A stretch of 64,000 nt of DNA from Lates calcarifer (taxonomy: Eukaryota > Chordata > Actinopteri > Centropomidae): contig NC_066856.1 in NCBI RefSeq assembly GCF_001640805.2, positions 2,923,937 to 2,987,936 on the forward strand, written 5' to 3'. The notes under the pieces were generated by a model. The model made no database searches, was not told where the DNA came from, and saw nothing but the letters and a program-made list of their open reading frames with translations. Below, piece by piece: positions 53,001 to 60,930 of the stretch. The first letter of the stretch is position 1, and the number at the start of each line of letters is the position of its first letter. The translations under genes and the position numbers were made by a program.

Positions 53001-56000
53001 ATATACGAATGCCAATAAGACACATATGAATGGTTAGCAGGCAGGAGAGTTTTTAATCACAGACACCTGCTCTGCAGAAATAGCTCAGACTGTCATTGGT
53101 TGTTAGGGGCTCAGCATTTTTAAGGGAAGGGAAAAAGAATTAAGATGTATTTCTATGGGTTGTGTTCATGCACAAGCTGGAGCCAAGCATGCCCAATCAC
53201 TTTTCCAAAGACTTGTTTTTCATAAAACACAAAGTGACCTGCTATTGGAAACATACAAGTCAATTCATCCAACCACAGACCCACAGTCTGACTTTATTAG
53301 GCTAACCAACTTTCTTTAATTCTATTATATGTGAAATGGACAAAGTCCATGTGCATACGCAGAAGGGAACACTCCAAATTCCCTGACATGCCACAGTGAA
53401 ATGTCCTATTACAGGTGCCTTTCTGTGTCTGAAAACACACTGGAGACAAATTCTGTGTTAAGCCAGACCAACGCCTGTATTTCTAAACTCAAAAAACATT
53501 TTTATAGCAGGTGACATTCAATTATTAGCACTTTATTTGTCATGTTTCCAAGCATTTCACTACTAAAACCTAAACCCCAACTATTTACATATGTTTGAGG
53601 CAAGGTTGTATCTAATTACTTGATCCATACTGATGGAAAATCAGCAGGGAAGCAAATCTGAAGCCATTGGCCATAAAACATCTGTCAGTGGCAGGAATCA
53701 AGCAGTTTTTACTGACTGATTATGACAGTGAGGCAGTCTATATTAATTTCAGGATGTGAATAACAAAAACAAATCTACAACCCAGGGAGTTTTTGCTTTT
53801 CAGTGAGTGTCTTATGCATGCAAATACACAGTATGTCCAATTTCCAATCACGCTGTGATGTCAAAACAAATCCGCAGCACTGAACAGAGATGGCGAGTCT
53901 GCTTCCTCCCTGTGTTGCAGCCCTCGTCTCCTTTGGCTGCCTCTGCTCATTTGATTGAGGCTGTCTAATCTAATAGAAGTGTTAAAAAAAGACCTGCTTC
54001 CTCACAGTGGAAACGAACAGATATGTTTGGAGATTAGATGTTGTTATCTTTGGCTATCGCCTTCCAACTTTGGGCTCTCTGTGTTGCAATCAGGGAACTG
54101 AGCCGCAGCTATGTGAGATTGTGTTTCTGACAGATACCTCTGCTATTGCTCTCTCAAATTCAAACTGGAATGGATCTTGTCAACAAGAACGACTACAATT
54201 ACTTAATATGTATCTCAGACAAAGGATGCATTGGATTGCACCATGTAATTGCTGTTGTCAGCAATCAGTCAAATGCGGTGTATTTCAAAGTTGACACTGT
54301 CATGTGAGGGTGATTAGCTTAAGCAGAGACAGAGAAAATATTCAGCTATGAGAGTGAAACAAACGTTACAGGGCACTGCAAGGTATATTTCAAAAAAGTT
54401 AAAGAATTCACAAGAAAAAGACTTTGACAATGATTTGTGCCTCCACAAACTCGTTCACAGCAATTTTTACAGCGGCTGTCTGTCATTTTTAGATTGTTCA
54501 GACTCGAGGCATCACTCTTCACAAAGGACTCATAAAATATAAAGGCCTGGATGTCTTTTTTACACAGATCAGCTTGGCACTACTTATTGGTTTATTCAAG
54601 TCTTCACTAACCCCATTCCAGATTATTATTATGGCACCCTCAGATCTATCACCTACTTTAAAGAATCACATGGACCAATCTTAAGTTCATAAATAAAGCA
54701 CTATTCCACACTATAAAGATGCTAGTGAGTACACTACTGAAGCTGTTTGAAGCACTTACTTTAGCATTTACTCATTCACTACTCAGTTGCCCTATATAAT
54801 AGCCACTCAGTAGTTTACTCTATAAAGGGCAGTAAATTGAGATTTTGGACACTTTTAAATCATCACTGTCATTTTGCATCATCACTAACAGGTGGAAAAT
54901 CACACTTATATTTTTGCATCCATAGAATGAAGAGCAATGCTTTGCAGGAATGTCAGTAAAAACGTAGCCGTCCTCATCGTGGCACCATTTTTTTTTTCTT
55001 TCCTTGTGGTAAATTTTTTTTTTTCCTGAGCATTTCTGCTTTCATCAGATAGTGACAGTAGAGAAAGACAAGAAAGGCAGGGAAGAGAGGGGGGATGCCA
55101 TGCAGCAAAAGCCCCGGGCCAGATTCAATCCCAGGCTGCTGCAGTGAGGACTCTGCCACGTGTTATGCTGACCAGGTGAACTACCGCAGTGTCCCCAATG
55201 TGGGAATTATTATATGGAGCATAAATTTCACACTCAGAAATCAGACAATCAAACAAAATGGTGGAAGGTAAATATAGTGACTGCAGACATAGCCTGAGTC
55301 TACAGTCATGGGAAACCATCAAAGTCCTTAGGATTCATCCTATGGGGACTCTGATGGCTGTTTTATGGTAATCCATCCAATAATTGTTGAAATATTTCTG
55401 CCTGGACCAAAGCGGTAGATCAATATTGTAACCAATAGTGATTGACAAAGACAACTTACAGCTTATTGCGGTGACTGTCCGAATAAAACCTAGGATGGAA
55501 AATCTCTTAGGACAATTCAAAACACATTTTTAAAATATTTCTGTTGTCTTTATCTTTTGTCCCAAAGGTACTTCACATGCAGAATTGTTCTGTCAAACAA
55601 TTTGGCCCTTCAAAAGTCAAATAGTTTTGAAAAATTATTGGGAAAAAATACATTTGTATGCATCTAGTAAACTATATTGTAAATCTTTACTCAAACAGAT
55701 GTACTATTGATTATTGCTTACAGAGTGAGATTTTCACAGTGGGTAAACAATACTGTTTTTCCTTCCATTTTTAAGGTTGTACTAGACTAGCCTAGACCAT
55801 ATTATTCACTTTCCCTTTTTTAATACACAAAACCAATTTCCATACAGAGCAGGCAGTGAGCAGTAAGTGGTCTTTAAAGGCTTTGATGAGCTCGTGATGG
55901 TACCACATTTTCCAAGAGAGTGTGAGTGAGAAAAAAAAGATCATATTTTGAAATGATTAACAGATTTGTGAAAGCAACTGGAATATATTATTGAGGTGAT

Positions 56001-59000
56001 TTGTGATCTCGTCAAATTACTAAAACAGGACATAGCTCCATTCAATAAATCATGCATATTTCAGTGTCTATAATGTGTAGTCTATACAGTATATGTGTGT
56101 GGAGGGGGTGGGTGGTATGGGGCTCAGTGTTTGTGATGTTGGAACACAGACGGGTCGATTCAGAAATTTTTCAACACAGTGACAACCAGACACTAGCTCA
56201 CTAGCGTGGAACAGCACAGACACTGATTACACAATCCTAACTCTGTTTATGAATATGAGTCACACAGCATCACTGATCAAATCAGAGGTTTAGAGAGAAG
56301 AACCTTGTTCAAGGGACAAAGAGGCATTTCAACACCCACACATCTTTGCTTTGAGAACTAAAATTCAAGGCTGCAAAAAGGAGGTTTTAATGTGTTGATG
56401 ATAATTGCATCTGCCTGTATTCCACTGTACCTGCTTGTTTATGTTCTTGGCAAAATATGGAGATTGGCTCTTCAGAAGTGTTAGCAGGTCTTCATACATA
56501 TCACTTGTTCGCTCGTAACCACTCTCCTCCCCCTCCTGTTTTATGCCCTGTGAAAACAAAGTGAAAAACAGCCTCATTAATTCTAAAAACCACAATTATA
56601 ATGTGACCCACATGTCAGCTGGAACAGCTAAGAGAGAAGGCTCAGAGTATCTCTAACCAGCCTCAAAGAGGAAGTGTAAAACCATGTAAACCACTAAATT
56701 AGGTTTAAGACAATACTGCTCTTTGAGGTTTCTTTTGCATCAATGTCACCCATTTGGTTTAAGGTTTTAGTTTTTTCACCTTGGCCGAACTATTTCCAGG
56801 TGAAGAAACAGACACAGGAAACCTATGGTTTGTCAGCAAAGTCACTGAAAAAGTAAAAGGTGCTGCAGCACGCAAAATCCTTTCTTAGAAATGATTGCAA
56901 ACACATTCAGAGAGATTCCTGACATTAGTATTTGGAGTATTTGGAAACTCTCTAAACAACAGCACTTACAGGGCAATTTTGAAGGGACATTTAAAGGCCA
57001 AATTTTTAGAAAGGTATATATACAAATGTAAAATTTTGATCAATTCTAATGTTTTATTGCTGGTATGAATATTAATTGCAGCATTTTAACAATATCTGAA
57101 AACATTAATAACTTAAATTTTGTTCTTTGTCAAATGAAATTTCACATATTCTAAACTGGCAATTGGCAACTTTTTTTCTCCCCTTAGATTACTGTAGATC
57201 TACTCTTTCGTAAGGCATACCTGCATTCCTACCTTAATTCAAGACTTATGATTGAAGAACAGATCAGAACCACTGGATCACAATGACAGAGACAGGTGAA
57301 TTCACTGACACTTAACTGTGCAATAATGAGCTGGTCTATTTGAAATTATGCTCCAGATAGTTGGTTTATTTCTTGATAAATTATCTCCCTTAACATTTTC
57401 TCACACAGACAAAAGAAAAACATAACATTGACTGTTGCAGCTAATGTAGTCCACAGTGTTTTATCTTCTTTGTCTTACCCCATTGAGAAAAACTCCAGCG
57501 GTGCTGCAGGTGATGTAGAGGTTGTCAGTGTCACAAGGTTCAATTACAAGGTAACAAATCTCACCATGCACCTGTCTCCACAAAGGGGCACGGCAGCCAT
57601 TTGAAAATTCATAATCTGAAAATACAAGGAAAAGGGGAAAAAAAGAAAAAAGTTTAAACCTATAAATCCTGCAGCAAACTTCTTAATATGTATTGCAGCA
57701 TGGTGTCAAGTCACAACATAGGGACTAGCAGTAGAGCAAAAAGAGAAATCATCACAAATGCTTGGGCTGCTAAAGAGGATGACATAGCACTCCAAGCACC
57801 ACAGGTCTGAGGCATTAGCCCAGGATAGAGCCATAGTTTCATTTGCAATATAAATCATCCACAAAAAAACGGAGCCACATTGGGACCATTATATTTTAAA
57901 TGTGGTTTGGAGAGTATTTTCGTAGAAGGTGTCAATTCAACGTGAGAAAAAGGGGACATACAGTCGACTGCATTTATCACTTGGTTTGCACATGCTGCTG
58001 GACGCTTTGTAAGAGCATGATAAATACATTGCAATTAAGTAAAAAACATGCACTGACTAATGACTTAGTAAACTGGAATCTGACAGATATAATGACTTCC
58101 ATGTCTTTTGTGGCAGCAGAACACAGGCTTTTTATTCTTTGGAATATCCAGCATTAGTGTTAATAGCAATTGCTTTTCTTGCAACCCAGTGAAATGTGGA
58201 GATAATTCAAACCTGATGTGTATCGAACCGACTTCAACACCCTCTTTTCCCCTCCACTGCACAACTGTTTCAACAACTCCATGTCATTCTTTACTGTGGT
58301 GGGGTCGAGCCTGACTTGTCTGTAATGAAAATGCAAAAAAACAAATCAAAACAAACATCCAGTTCATCTTGTTCATTCATGGTGACTTTTACAAACACCC
58401 TGCCTGTTCCAATCAGAAACAACCACATGTCGGAGTAAATCTGTGTGGATCTAATTGAAGGAGGATAGCCATGAAAGATGGATGGGAAATTTGATTGAAT
58501 GCTGTGAGAGTAGGAGATAAAAGAGAAGCACCCACTCTGATATTTCTTCAAGAAGTTTGCTGAGGAACAGTTTGTCCGTAGTTTGGAGCAAGTGAAAAAG
58601 CTTGACTTTGACCTCTGAATCCTTTGCTTGGTCTTTGTCTGCCAGACCCAGCACATCAGTATCAGTGTCCTCTCTCTCCAAGACGTTAGCAAAGCAGGGA
58701 CCAAGAATCTTAACCACAGGATCTCTATTTTCTGAACAAAAAGAGAGGTTAGATTTATCAAATCTTCTGTGTTTCTGAAAATATGAGCTGAGTTAATTTT
58801 GAACTATAAAGCAGGCATAATATATACTGTATTTTTTTCCCACACACATTTCTTTTCACAAACTATGCCAACATTCTCTTTCTATAAAACATCTACCAGC
58901 AATGAAAATGAGTTATACCACATTCATCATGTATTCCTCTAGCAGACAATATATTTTACCTTATCTCTTTTTGGCAGTGACCCTAAAATAAATACATATC

Positions 59001-59903
59001 TGTAAAGAATTACCAATGGCAGCATAATTGGATGGTTGTAAAGAATAACAAGGAGGACAAACAAATTAAGTCTGTGGGTTATGGAGGTATGCTTGTGGCT
59101 TGACTATTTAGGATGCAAATGAGATTCAAATCGCATCTTGTGGTCATTGTGCTTACCTTCTAGACATGCTCGAACCTCTTCCAACTTCTTATCGTCTGCC
59201 AGATGAACAAGTTTAGAGAGCTGGCTGAAGCTGCGTACGTAAACAGTAGGAGGGGAAAGCCGCAACAGTGGATGCCCTTCACTGTCTTTCTCGTGGGACT
59301 GTACATCTGAGTCACTTAGGAGAAAAGACAACAACAAAAAAATGTTTACTTTCTAAGTTTTATCTCTTTTAATATGTGTTTTGTATTAGATTAGAAATGC
59401 CAACATAATCATAAAGAGGATCAGTCTGTATTTTTGTTTTTGTACTTCTCATCTCCCCAGCTACAAGATACAAAGCTAACCACACATAGAAAGTAGACCA
59501 GAATTTCTGATGAAATAAAATGGAATGTTCTCAGTCTTGCTGAAGCTGAAAAACAATTGAATTATGGCCCACTTCTTTGAGTATAGCAAAGGTAAAATAC
59601 ATTTGGACACCATGGTGACAGCATATCCTGCACAGACACGTAATACTGAAAGCACTAGCCAACCAGCTGCCTGCCCTGTGATTAGACTAACCTGATGTCA
59701 TAGTCTGTTTTGAAATCAGATGCCACTAAAGTGGTACTCCACTGGAGCGGCTCCTCAAACACATGCTCTGCCTCCTGTGGGTGTTGGGAGCTGAACTGCT
59801 CCACAAAGCTCAGGATTTCTTTCAACAAGGACTCATTCATTGGCGTGAACTCCAGTTTGCCGGAGCTGGTCCACAGGGCAGCCTTGGTCAGTGATACCCC
59901 CAT
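23454..59903 (-). CDS. odad2: Outer dynein arm docking complex subunit 2 (ARMC4), 20 coding exons
   Basis: The protein is an armadillo-repeat subunit of the complex that anchors outer dynein arms to axonemal doublet microtubules, working with ODAD1, ODAD3, ODAD4 and calaxin. Human loss causes primary ciliary dyskinesia. The 20 coding exons sum to 3193 nt. Removing one surplus base in the exon at 41735-41969 leaves 3192 nt, or 1063 residues plus stop, against about 1044 in human. The N-terminal half (1-483) is a conserved non-ARM region ending in an acidic serine-rich tract and [17 protein letters not shown]. From 484 to the C-terminus it is a continuous ARM array. The start at 59903 (aaaATGG, A at -3, G at +4) is preferred over an in-frame ATG six bases upstream because its context is strong and human also begins MGV. 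As given, the frameshift would truncate the product after 647 codons. Confidence 0.96.
23571..29217. other. odad2: odad2 intron 20
   Basis: A 5.6-kb intron with no recognised exon. It holds CA-rich tracts at 28035-28135 and scattered short homopolymers. The rest looks like unique AT-rich sequence. Confidence 0.85.
28035..28135. repeat. CA-rich microsatellite cluster
   Basis: A perfect CA run at about 28035-28053 is followed by interrupted CA tracts to about 28135. Confidence 0.9.
29218..29439 (-). CDS. odad2: odad2 exon 20: residues 952-1025
   Basis: Acceptor tcctctccacag|ACTGAT; donor GTCAAG|GTCAGT. It is 222 nt, phase 0-0. It contains [36 protein letters not shown] and [12 protein letters not shown], matching the penultimate human ARM repeats. 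Confidence 0.96.
29688..29876 (-). CDS. odad2: odad2 exon 19: residues 889-951
   Basis: Acceptor tttgactatag|GATGCA; donor AACACA|GTAAGT. It is 189 nt, phase 0-0. It encodes [38 protein letters not shown] and [14 protein letters not shown]. Confidence 0.96.
29877..33246. other. odad2: odad2 intron 18
   Basis: A 3.4-kb intron with no exon seen. A probable interspersed repeat lies at 32225-32650. The region around 30850-31100 is somewhat GC-richer, but its open frames have no recognisable content. Confidence 0.8.
32225..32650 (+). mobile_element. Probable teleost interspersed repeat, family D
   Basis: The succession gagatattgtcttttttatt, gctaatgtagccacaagcc, ggctacagaggtttggtaag, gacatcacttgaggacattt and ccctctggagacacagaagg resembles a non-coding teleost repeat that I recall. 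No second copy was noticed here, so this rests on memory alone. Confidence 0.4.
33247..33361 (-). CDS. odad2: odad2 exon 18: residues 850-888
   Basis: Acceptor ctctctttatag|AATCATT; donor GCAAAG|GTGCAG. It is 115 nt and encodes [18 protein letters not shown] and [15 protein letters not shown], nearly identical to human. Confidence 0.96.
33362..35780. other. odad2: odad2 intron 17
   Basis: A 2.4-kb intron. A GA-rich tract adjoins the exon 18 acceptor, and a perfect 13-bp hairpin lies at 34745-34782. No other feature is recognised. Confidence 0.85.
34745..34782. repeat. Perfect 13-bp inverted repeat in odad2 intron 17
   Basis: AAAAACAGCTCCA at 34745-34757 is exactly inverted as TGGAGCTGTTTTT at 34770-34782, with a 12-base loop. 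Three more pairs are possible if one G-U is allowed. Confidence 0.85.
35781..35842 (-). CDS. odad2: odad2 exon 17: small exon, residues 830-850
   Basis: Acceptor ttatttacccag|GCCCTG; donor CATGGC|GTAAGTTT. It is only 62 nt and encodes [20 protein letters not shown], matching human [14 protein letters not shown]. Confidence 0.93.
35843..35941 (-). other. odad2: odad2 intron 16, a 99-bp GC-AG intron
   Basis: Donor CAG|GCATGT and acceptor tttacccag. This is the only placement that keeps the frame and the conserved NQALLVNV junction. It is very short compared with its neighbours. Confidence 0.8.
35942..36122 (-). CDS. odad2: odad2 exon 16: residues 769-829, followed by a GC donor
   Basis: Acceptor cacccttgaaag|GTTTCAG has A at -3, which is unusual, but a good pyrimidine tract. 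It is 181 nt and encodes [20 protein letters not shown] and [17 protein letters not shown]. The junction with the next exon (NQ-ALLVNV in human) requires donor CAG|GCATGT, a GC rather than GT donor at 35941-35940. Confidence 0.9.
36240..37075 (+). mobile_element. Teleost interspersed repeat, family C, copy 1
   Basis: It starts with a part containing repeated gctaacat-type words. Then come ctaccaaatttgatggaaat, a 'tgaccatgaatctgtac' segment and atggcaatctgttcaatagg. It closes with ttctggaccaaagtggtggt, gacagaccaacattaccatc and ctgctagcgtggctaaaaat. This order is typical of a very common teleost repeat without coding capacity. Its name is not known to me. Confidence 0.65.
39131..39146. repeat. 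A run
   Basis: Homopolymer A tract in odad2 intron 15. A similar interrupted A tract lies at 44220-44242. Confidence 0.85.
41009..41060. repeat. Compound TG/AG microsatellite
   Basis: A TG run followed directly by an AG run. It lies about 50 bases inside intron 15 from the exon 15 donor. Confidence 0.95.
41111..41265 (-). CDS. odad2: odad2 exon 15: residues 718-769
   Basis: Acceptor tttgttttgcag|TGTGCA; donor GTGGCTAA|GTAAGAC. It is 155 nt. It encodes [20 protein letters not shown] and [16 protein letters not shown], close to human. Confidence 0.95.
41417..41527 (-). CDS. odad2: odad2 exon 14: residues 681-717
   Basis: Acceptor gtcactacag|GAAAGC; donor TTCAAG|GTACCT. It is 111 nt, phase 0-0. 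It encodes [20 protein letters not shown] and a [16 protein letters not shown] end, matching the human repeat NLNSENEQLQEHCAMAI. Confidence 0.93.
41735..41969 (-). CDS. odad2: odad2 exon 13: ARM repeats, with a one-base frameshift
   Basis: Acceptor ctctctgctcag|GTAAAG; donor TCAGAG|GTGAGAG. Neighbouring exons require phase 0 at both ends, hence 234 nt, but 235 are present. The first frame reads [13 protein letters not shown]. The conserved part [18 protein letters not shown] through [16 protein letters not shown] is in the other frame. The join needs one base fewer near the doubled base at 41929-41930. Uncorrected, the first frame hits TAA at 41834-41832, after 647 codons in all. Corrected, it encodes residues 603-680. 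Confidence 0.9.
41970..43037. other. odad2: odad2 intron 12
   Basis: A 1.1-kb intron with a short T run near 42598-42609. Nothing else is recognised. Confidence 0.85.
43038..43247 (-). CDS. odad2: odad2 exon 12: ARM repeats, residues 533-602
   Basis: Acceptor tttgttactag|ATCGGA; donor AAACTG|GTGAGT. It is 210 nt, phase 0-0. It encodes [18 protein letters not shown], then [16 protein letters not shown] and [18 protein letters not shown]. The polypyrimidine tract is short. Confidence 0.95.
43248..43578. other. odad2: odad2 intron 11 with short simple repeats
   Basis: A 331-bp intron. It has a short CA run at about 43259-43272 and an AAT-type repeat at 43372-43391. Confidence 0.85.
43579..43725 (-). 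CDS. odad2: odad2 exon 11: first ARM repeat, residues 484-532
   Basis: Acceptor actttttcag|GGAGGC; donor TGCAAA|GTGAGT. It is 147 nt, phase 0-0. It contains [18 protein letters not shown] followed by DTDEVKCK, a typical ARM helix pattern matching human. Confidence 0.96.
43726..50418. other. odad2: odad2 intron 10 (largest intron)
   Basis: A 6.7-kb intron placed exactly before the ARM array. It holds the interrupted A tract 44220-44242 and a family C repeat at 45830-46560. No exon is recognised, and the flanking exons join in phase 0. Confidence 0.85.
45830..46560 (+). mobile_element. Teleost interspersed repeat, family C, copy 2
   Basis: It has the same order of blocks as 36240-37075: agcatgttagcatgctaaca near the start, then two 'catcctctagagaccatgaat'-like segments (internal duplication), atcaagtggtggaccaactg, and the end acatcgctagtatggctgc. 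It has the same orientation and lies in odad2 intron 10. Confidence 0.65.
50419..50572 (-). CDS. odad2: odad2 exon 10: acidic tract and [16 protein letters not shown], residues 432-483
   Basis: Acceptor tttgttcag|TAAGACC; donor CTCAAG|GTATGGG. It is 154 nt. An acidic serine run ([18 protein letters not shown]) precedes [17 protein letters not shown], which is nearly identical to human and forms the entry to the ARM array. Confidence 0.95.
50573..51478. other. odad2: odad2 intron 9
   Basis: A 0.9-kb intron with nothing else recognised. Confidence 0.85.
51479..51628 (-). CDS. odad2: odad2 exon 9: residues 382-432, lysine/serine-rich linker
   Basis: Acceptor catcattacag|TAAAGC; donor CAGAAAAT|GTAAGTG. 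It is 150 nt and encodes [20 protein letters not shown] and further basic sequence. It is low in complexity and probably disordered. Confidence 0.82.
51629..52194. other. odad2: odad2 intron 8
   Basis: A 0.57-kb intron. An open frame reads through its exon-proximal part from exon 8, but it has no family similarity. Confidence 0.8.
52195..52412 (-). CDS. odad2: odad2 exon 8: residues 310-382, variable charged linker
   Basis: Acceptor cttaccaacag|GATTTT; donor CATGTGG|GTATGTG. It is 218 nt. The segment is rich in Gln, Glu and Lys and poorly conserved, but [12 protein letters not shown] lines up with human KRWEPSLNWK. Its length equals the human gap, so no further exon need be postulated in intron 7. 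Confidence 0.82.
55009..55193 (-). mobile_element. tRNA-derived SINE-like element
   Basis: Read on the minus strand, the head contains gtagttcacctggtcagcat (resembling a tRNA A box). It continues with gtggcagagtcctcactgc and a B-box-like ggattgaatct. It then runs through gctgcatggcatcccccctc to an A-rich tail. Similar sequences are frequent in teleost genomes. The tail lies at the low-coordinate end (T runs at 55009-55024 on the plus strand). Confidence 0.6.
55290..55436 (+). mobile_element. Teleost interspersed repeat, family C, copy 3 (3' fragment)
   Basis: Only the distal part is present: ggaaaccatcaaagtcctta, tatggggactctgatggctg, ggtaatccatccaataattg and cctggaccaaagcggtagat. It corresponds to the later half of the copies at 36240 and 45830. 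Confidence 0.6.
56431..56547 (-). CDS. odad2: odad2 exon 7: residues 271-309
   Basis: Acceptor ttttcacag|GGC; donor AAGCAG|GTACAG. It is 117 nt, phase 0 at both ends, and encodes [20 protein letters not shown] and a [10 protein letters not shown] end. Confidence 0.9.
56548..57478. other. odad2: odad2 intron 6
   Basis: A 0.93-kb AT-rich intron with nothing else recognised. Confidence 0.85.
57479..57615 (-). CDS. odad2: odad2 exon 6: residues 225-270
   Basis: Acceptor ttgtattttcag|ATTATG; donor AATGGG|GTAAGAC. It is 137 nt and encodes [20 protein letters not shown] and then a [10 protein letters not shown] end. This is one of the best conserved N-terminal blocks in the family. Confidence 0.92.
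57616..58212. other. odad2: odad2 intron 5
   Basis: A 0.6-kb intron with nothing else recognised. Confidence 0.85.
58213..58319 (-). CDS. odad2: odad2 exon 5: residues 189-225
   Basis: Acceptor ttcattacag|ACAAG; donor ACATCAG|GTTTGA. It is 107 nt and encodes [18 protein letters not shown] through SVRYTS, aligned with human SLSPMTVKKDIELLKRF. It lacks an obvious long open frame and was found by phase chaining. Confidence 0.87.
58536..58731 (-). CDS. odad2: odad2 exon 4: residues 124-189
   Basis: Acceptor ttttgttcag|AA; donor TCAGA|GTGGGT. It is 196 nt and begins [10 protein letters not shown] like human. Two donors four bases apart are possible (GTGGGT and GTGCTT). Only the first keeps the frame into the next exon and the human spacing, so I chose it. 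Confidence 0.88.
58732..59156. other. odad2: odad2 intron 3
   Basis: A 425-bp AT-rich intron with nothing else recognised. Confidence 0.85.
59157..59314 (-). CDS. odad2: odad2 exon 3: residues 71-124
   Basis: Acceptor tctcctaag|TGAC; donor CTAGAAG|GTAAGC. It is 158 nt and ends in phase 1. It contains the segment [20 protein letters not shown] and LEEVRACLE, which match the human region around RSFGQLSRLL. Confidence 0.92.
59315..59691. other. odad2: odad2 intron 2
   Basis: A 377-bp intron with nothing else recognised. Confidence 0.85.
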
Positions 59904-59922
59904 TTTCATCAACTGGAATATT
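59692..59922 (-). CDS. odad2: odad2 exon 2: start codon, residues 1-71
   Basis: Acceptor gtttagtttcag|AATATTCC; donor GACATCAG|GTTAGTC. The coding part is 59903-59692 (212 nt). It encodes [20 protein letters not shown] and later [14 protein letters not shown], which align with the human N-terminus. Confidence 0.93.
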
Positions 59923-60805
59923 CTGAAACTAAACATGAACAACAACACTATCTTAAACAGTGTGTGGCTAATAAAAGCTCAGTATGATACTTCACTTTCC
60001 TCTAATTCACACGTAAACTACTCTGTAGTTGGGGAAATTAAGAGAAGGCTATGTGAAATTTTCAGAACTGAATGGTTTTGGACATTTTCTCTAACAAAAC
60101 AAGCAATCTGAAAATATCTCTTTGGACTTTAAGGAATTATTATGTGCATTTGTCACTGCTTTCAGACATAACTCAAAATAATTGGCAGATCAGTCATACT
60201 GAAAATAATTGCTAGTTGAAGCCCAAACCATTTTTAGTTGTAATGAATTCAGTTACGCTTAATGTGTGTTAATAAACCAATAGTTTACTCCAAGTCTACA
60301 TTACTCATATTCATAGACAAATCAAGAACTCTCTAAATGCTGCTGAAGTCATGAGTTATTAGGGATCTTAAAAATGGGTCACAGGGCCATAGAGACTATA
60401 AAATGCATTGTCCTAAATCCTCAGGGAACTAACCTGAGCAAATTCTTACAAAACTAATATGCTCACATGTTTAGCTTTGAGGAAGTCTGGTCAGCTAACA
60501 GAGAATACCTGAGATCTTAATTTCCCAAACTAATCCTTCACGTCTGTGGATGGACATCTGAATATATTGCATTGTTTAGACGGAACATTGTCAGGGTCAG
60601 ACTAGCTAACTATGTTAGCTAACTAACTATGTTAGCTAGTATGAAGTTTATGCTCACTAACGTTAGACACGTTAGCAAAGCTGACACTCTTTAGCTAACA
60701 GCAGTCCAACTACAATCATGTTCAGCTTTTCTTCATTAATGTAACATAAAGTATGTTTCTGCTATAATATGTTACATCCATATATGAACTTAAACACAAA
60801 CTTAC
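59923..60805. other. odad2: odad2 intron 1 (probable)
   Basis: A 0.88-kb intron between the inferred untranslated exon and the first coding exon. It contains a palindromic tandem repeat at 60601-60640. Confidence 0.5.
60601..60640. repeat. Palindromic tandem repeat
   Basis: The outer arms ACTAGCTAAC (60601-60610) and GTTAGCTAGT (60631-60640) are exact inverted copies. The 15-base word taactatgttagcta occurs twice with period 17. Confidence 0.8.
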
Positions 60806-60850
60806 CGTGAATTTCAAGTCTCTTTACTATTTCAAAACTTTTACCGACAG
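60806..60850 (-). other. odad2: Probable untranslated exon 1 of odad2
   Basis: A strong donor, attcacg|GTAAGTTTG (GT at 60805-60804), lies upstream of the first coding exon and would splice to the acceptor at 59923. The 5' end is unknown; 60850 is an estimate set by the promoter-like motifs at 60864-60930. Confidence 0.5.
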
Positions 60851-60863
60851 TTTGCTACCAACG

Positions 60864-60930
60864 GTGTCCATGGAAACTACAGACTTCCTCTCTCTGCCGT
60901 TCCCGCCCCCTTTGGTTGCTGTGATACAAC
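60864..60930. promoter_or_regulatory. odad2: Candidate odad2 promoter with X-box-like and GC-box motifs
   Basis: GTGTCCATGGAAAC at 60864-60877 matches the palindromic RFX X-box (GTTGCCATGGCAAC) at 11 of 14 positions. A GC box (cccgccccc) lies at about 60902-60910. GTTGCT and CAAC half-sites flank a spacer at 60915-60930, followed by a forkhead-like AAACAAAAC. RFX and FOXJ1 are the known regulators of motile-cilium genes, so these motifs fit odad2. The assignment is by eye and the motifs are imperfect. Confidence 0.4.

Larger units (their letters stand above)
52413..56430. other. odad2: odad2 intron 7
   Basis: A 4.0-kb intron with no exon. It contains a SINE-like element (55009-55193) directly followed by the family C fragment 55290-55436. 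Confidence 0.82.

Noticed and set aside
23454..59903. odad2 as an old pseudogene
   Set aside because: Nineteen of 20 coding exons are open, in phase and strongly conserved with proper splice sites. A single one-base indel points to an error or a recent allele, not long decay.
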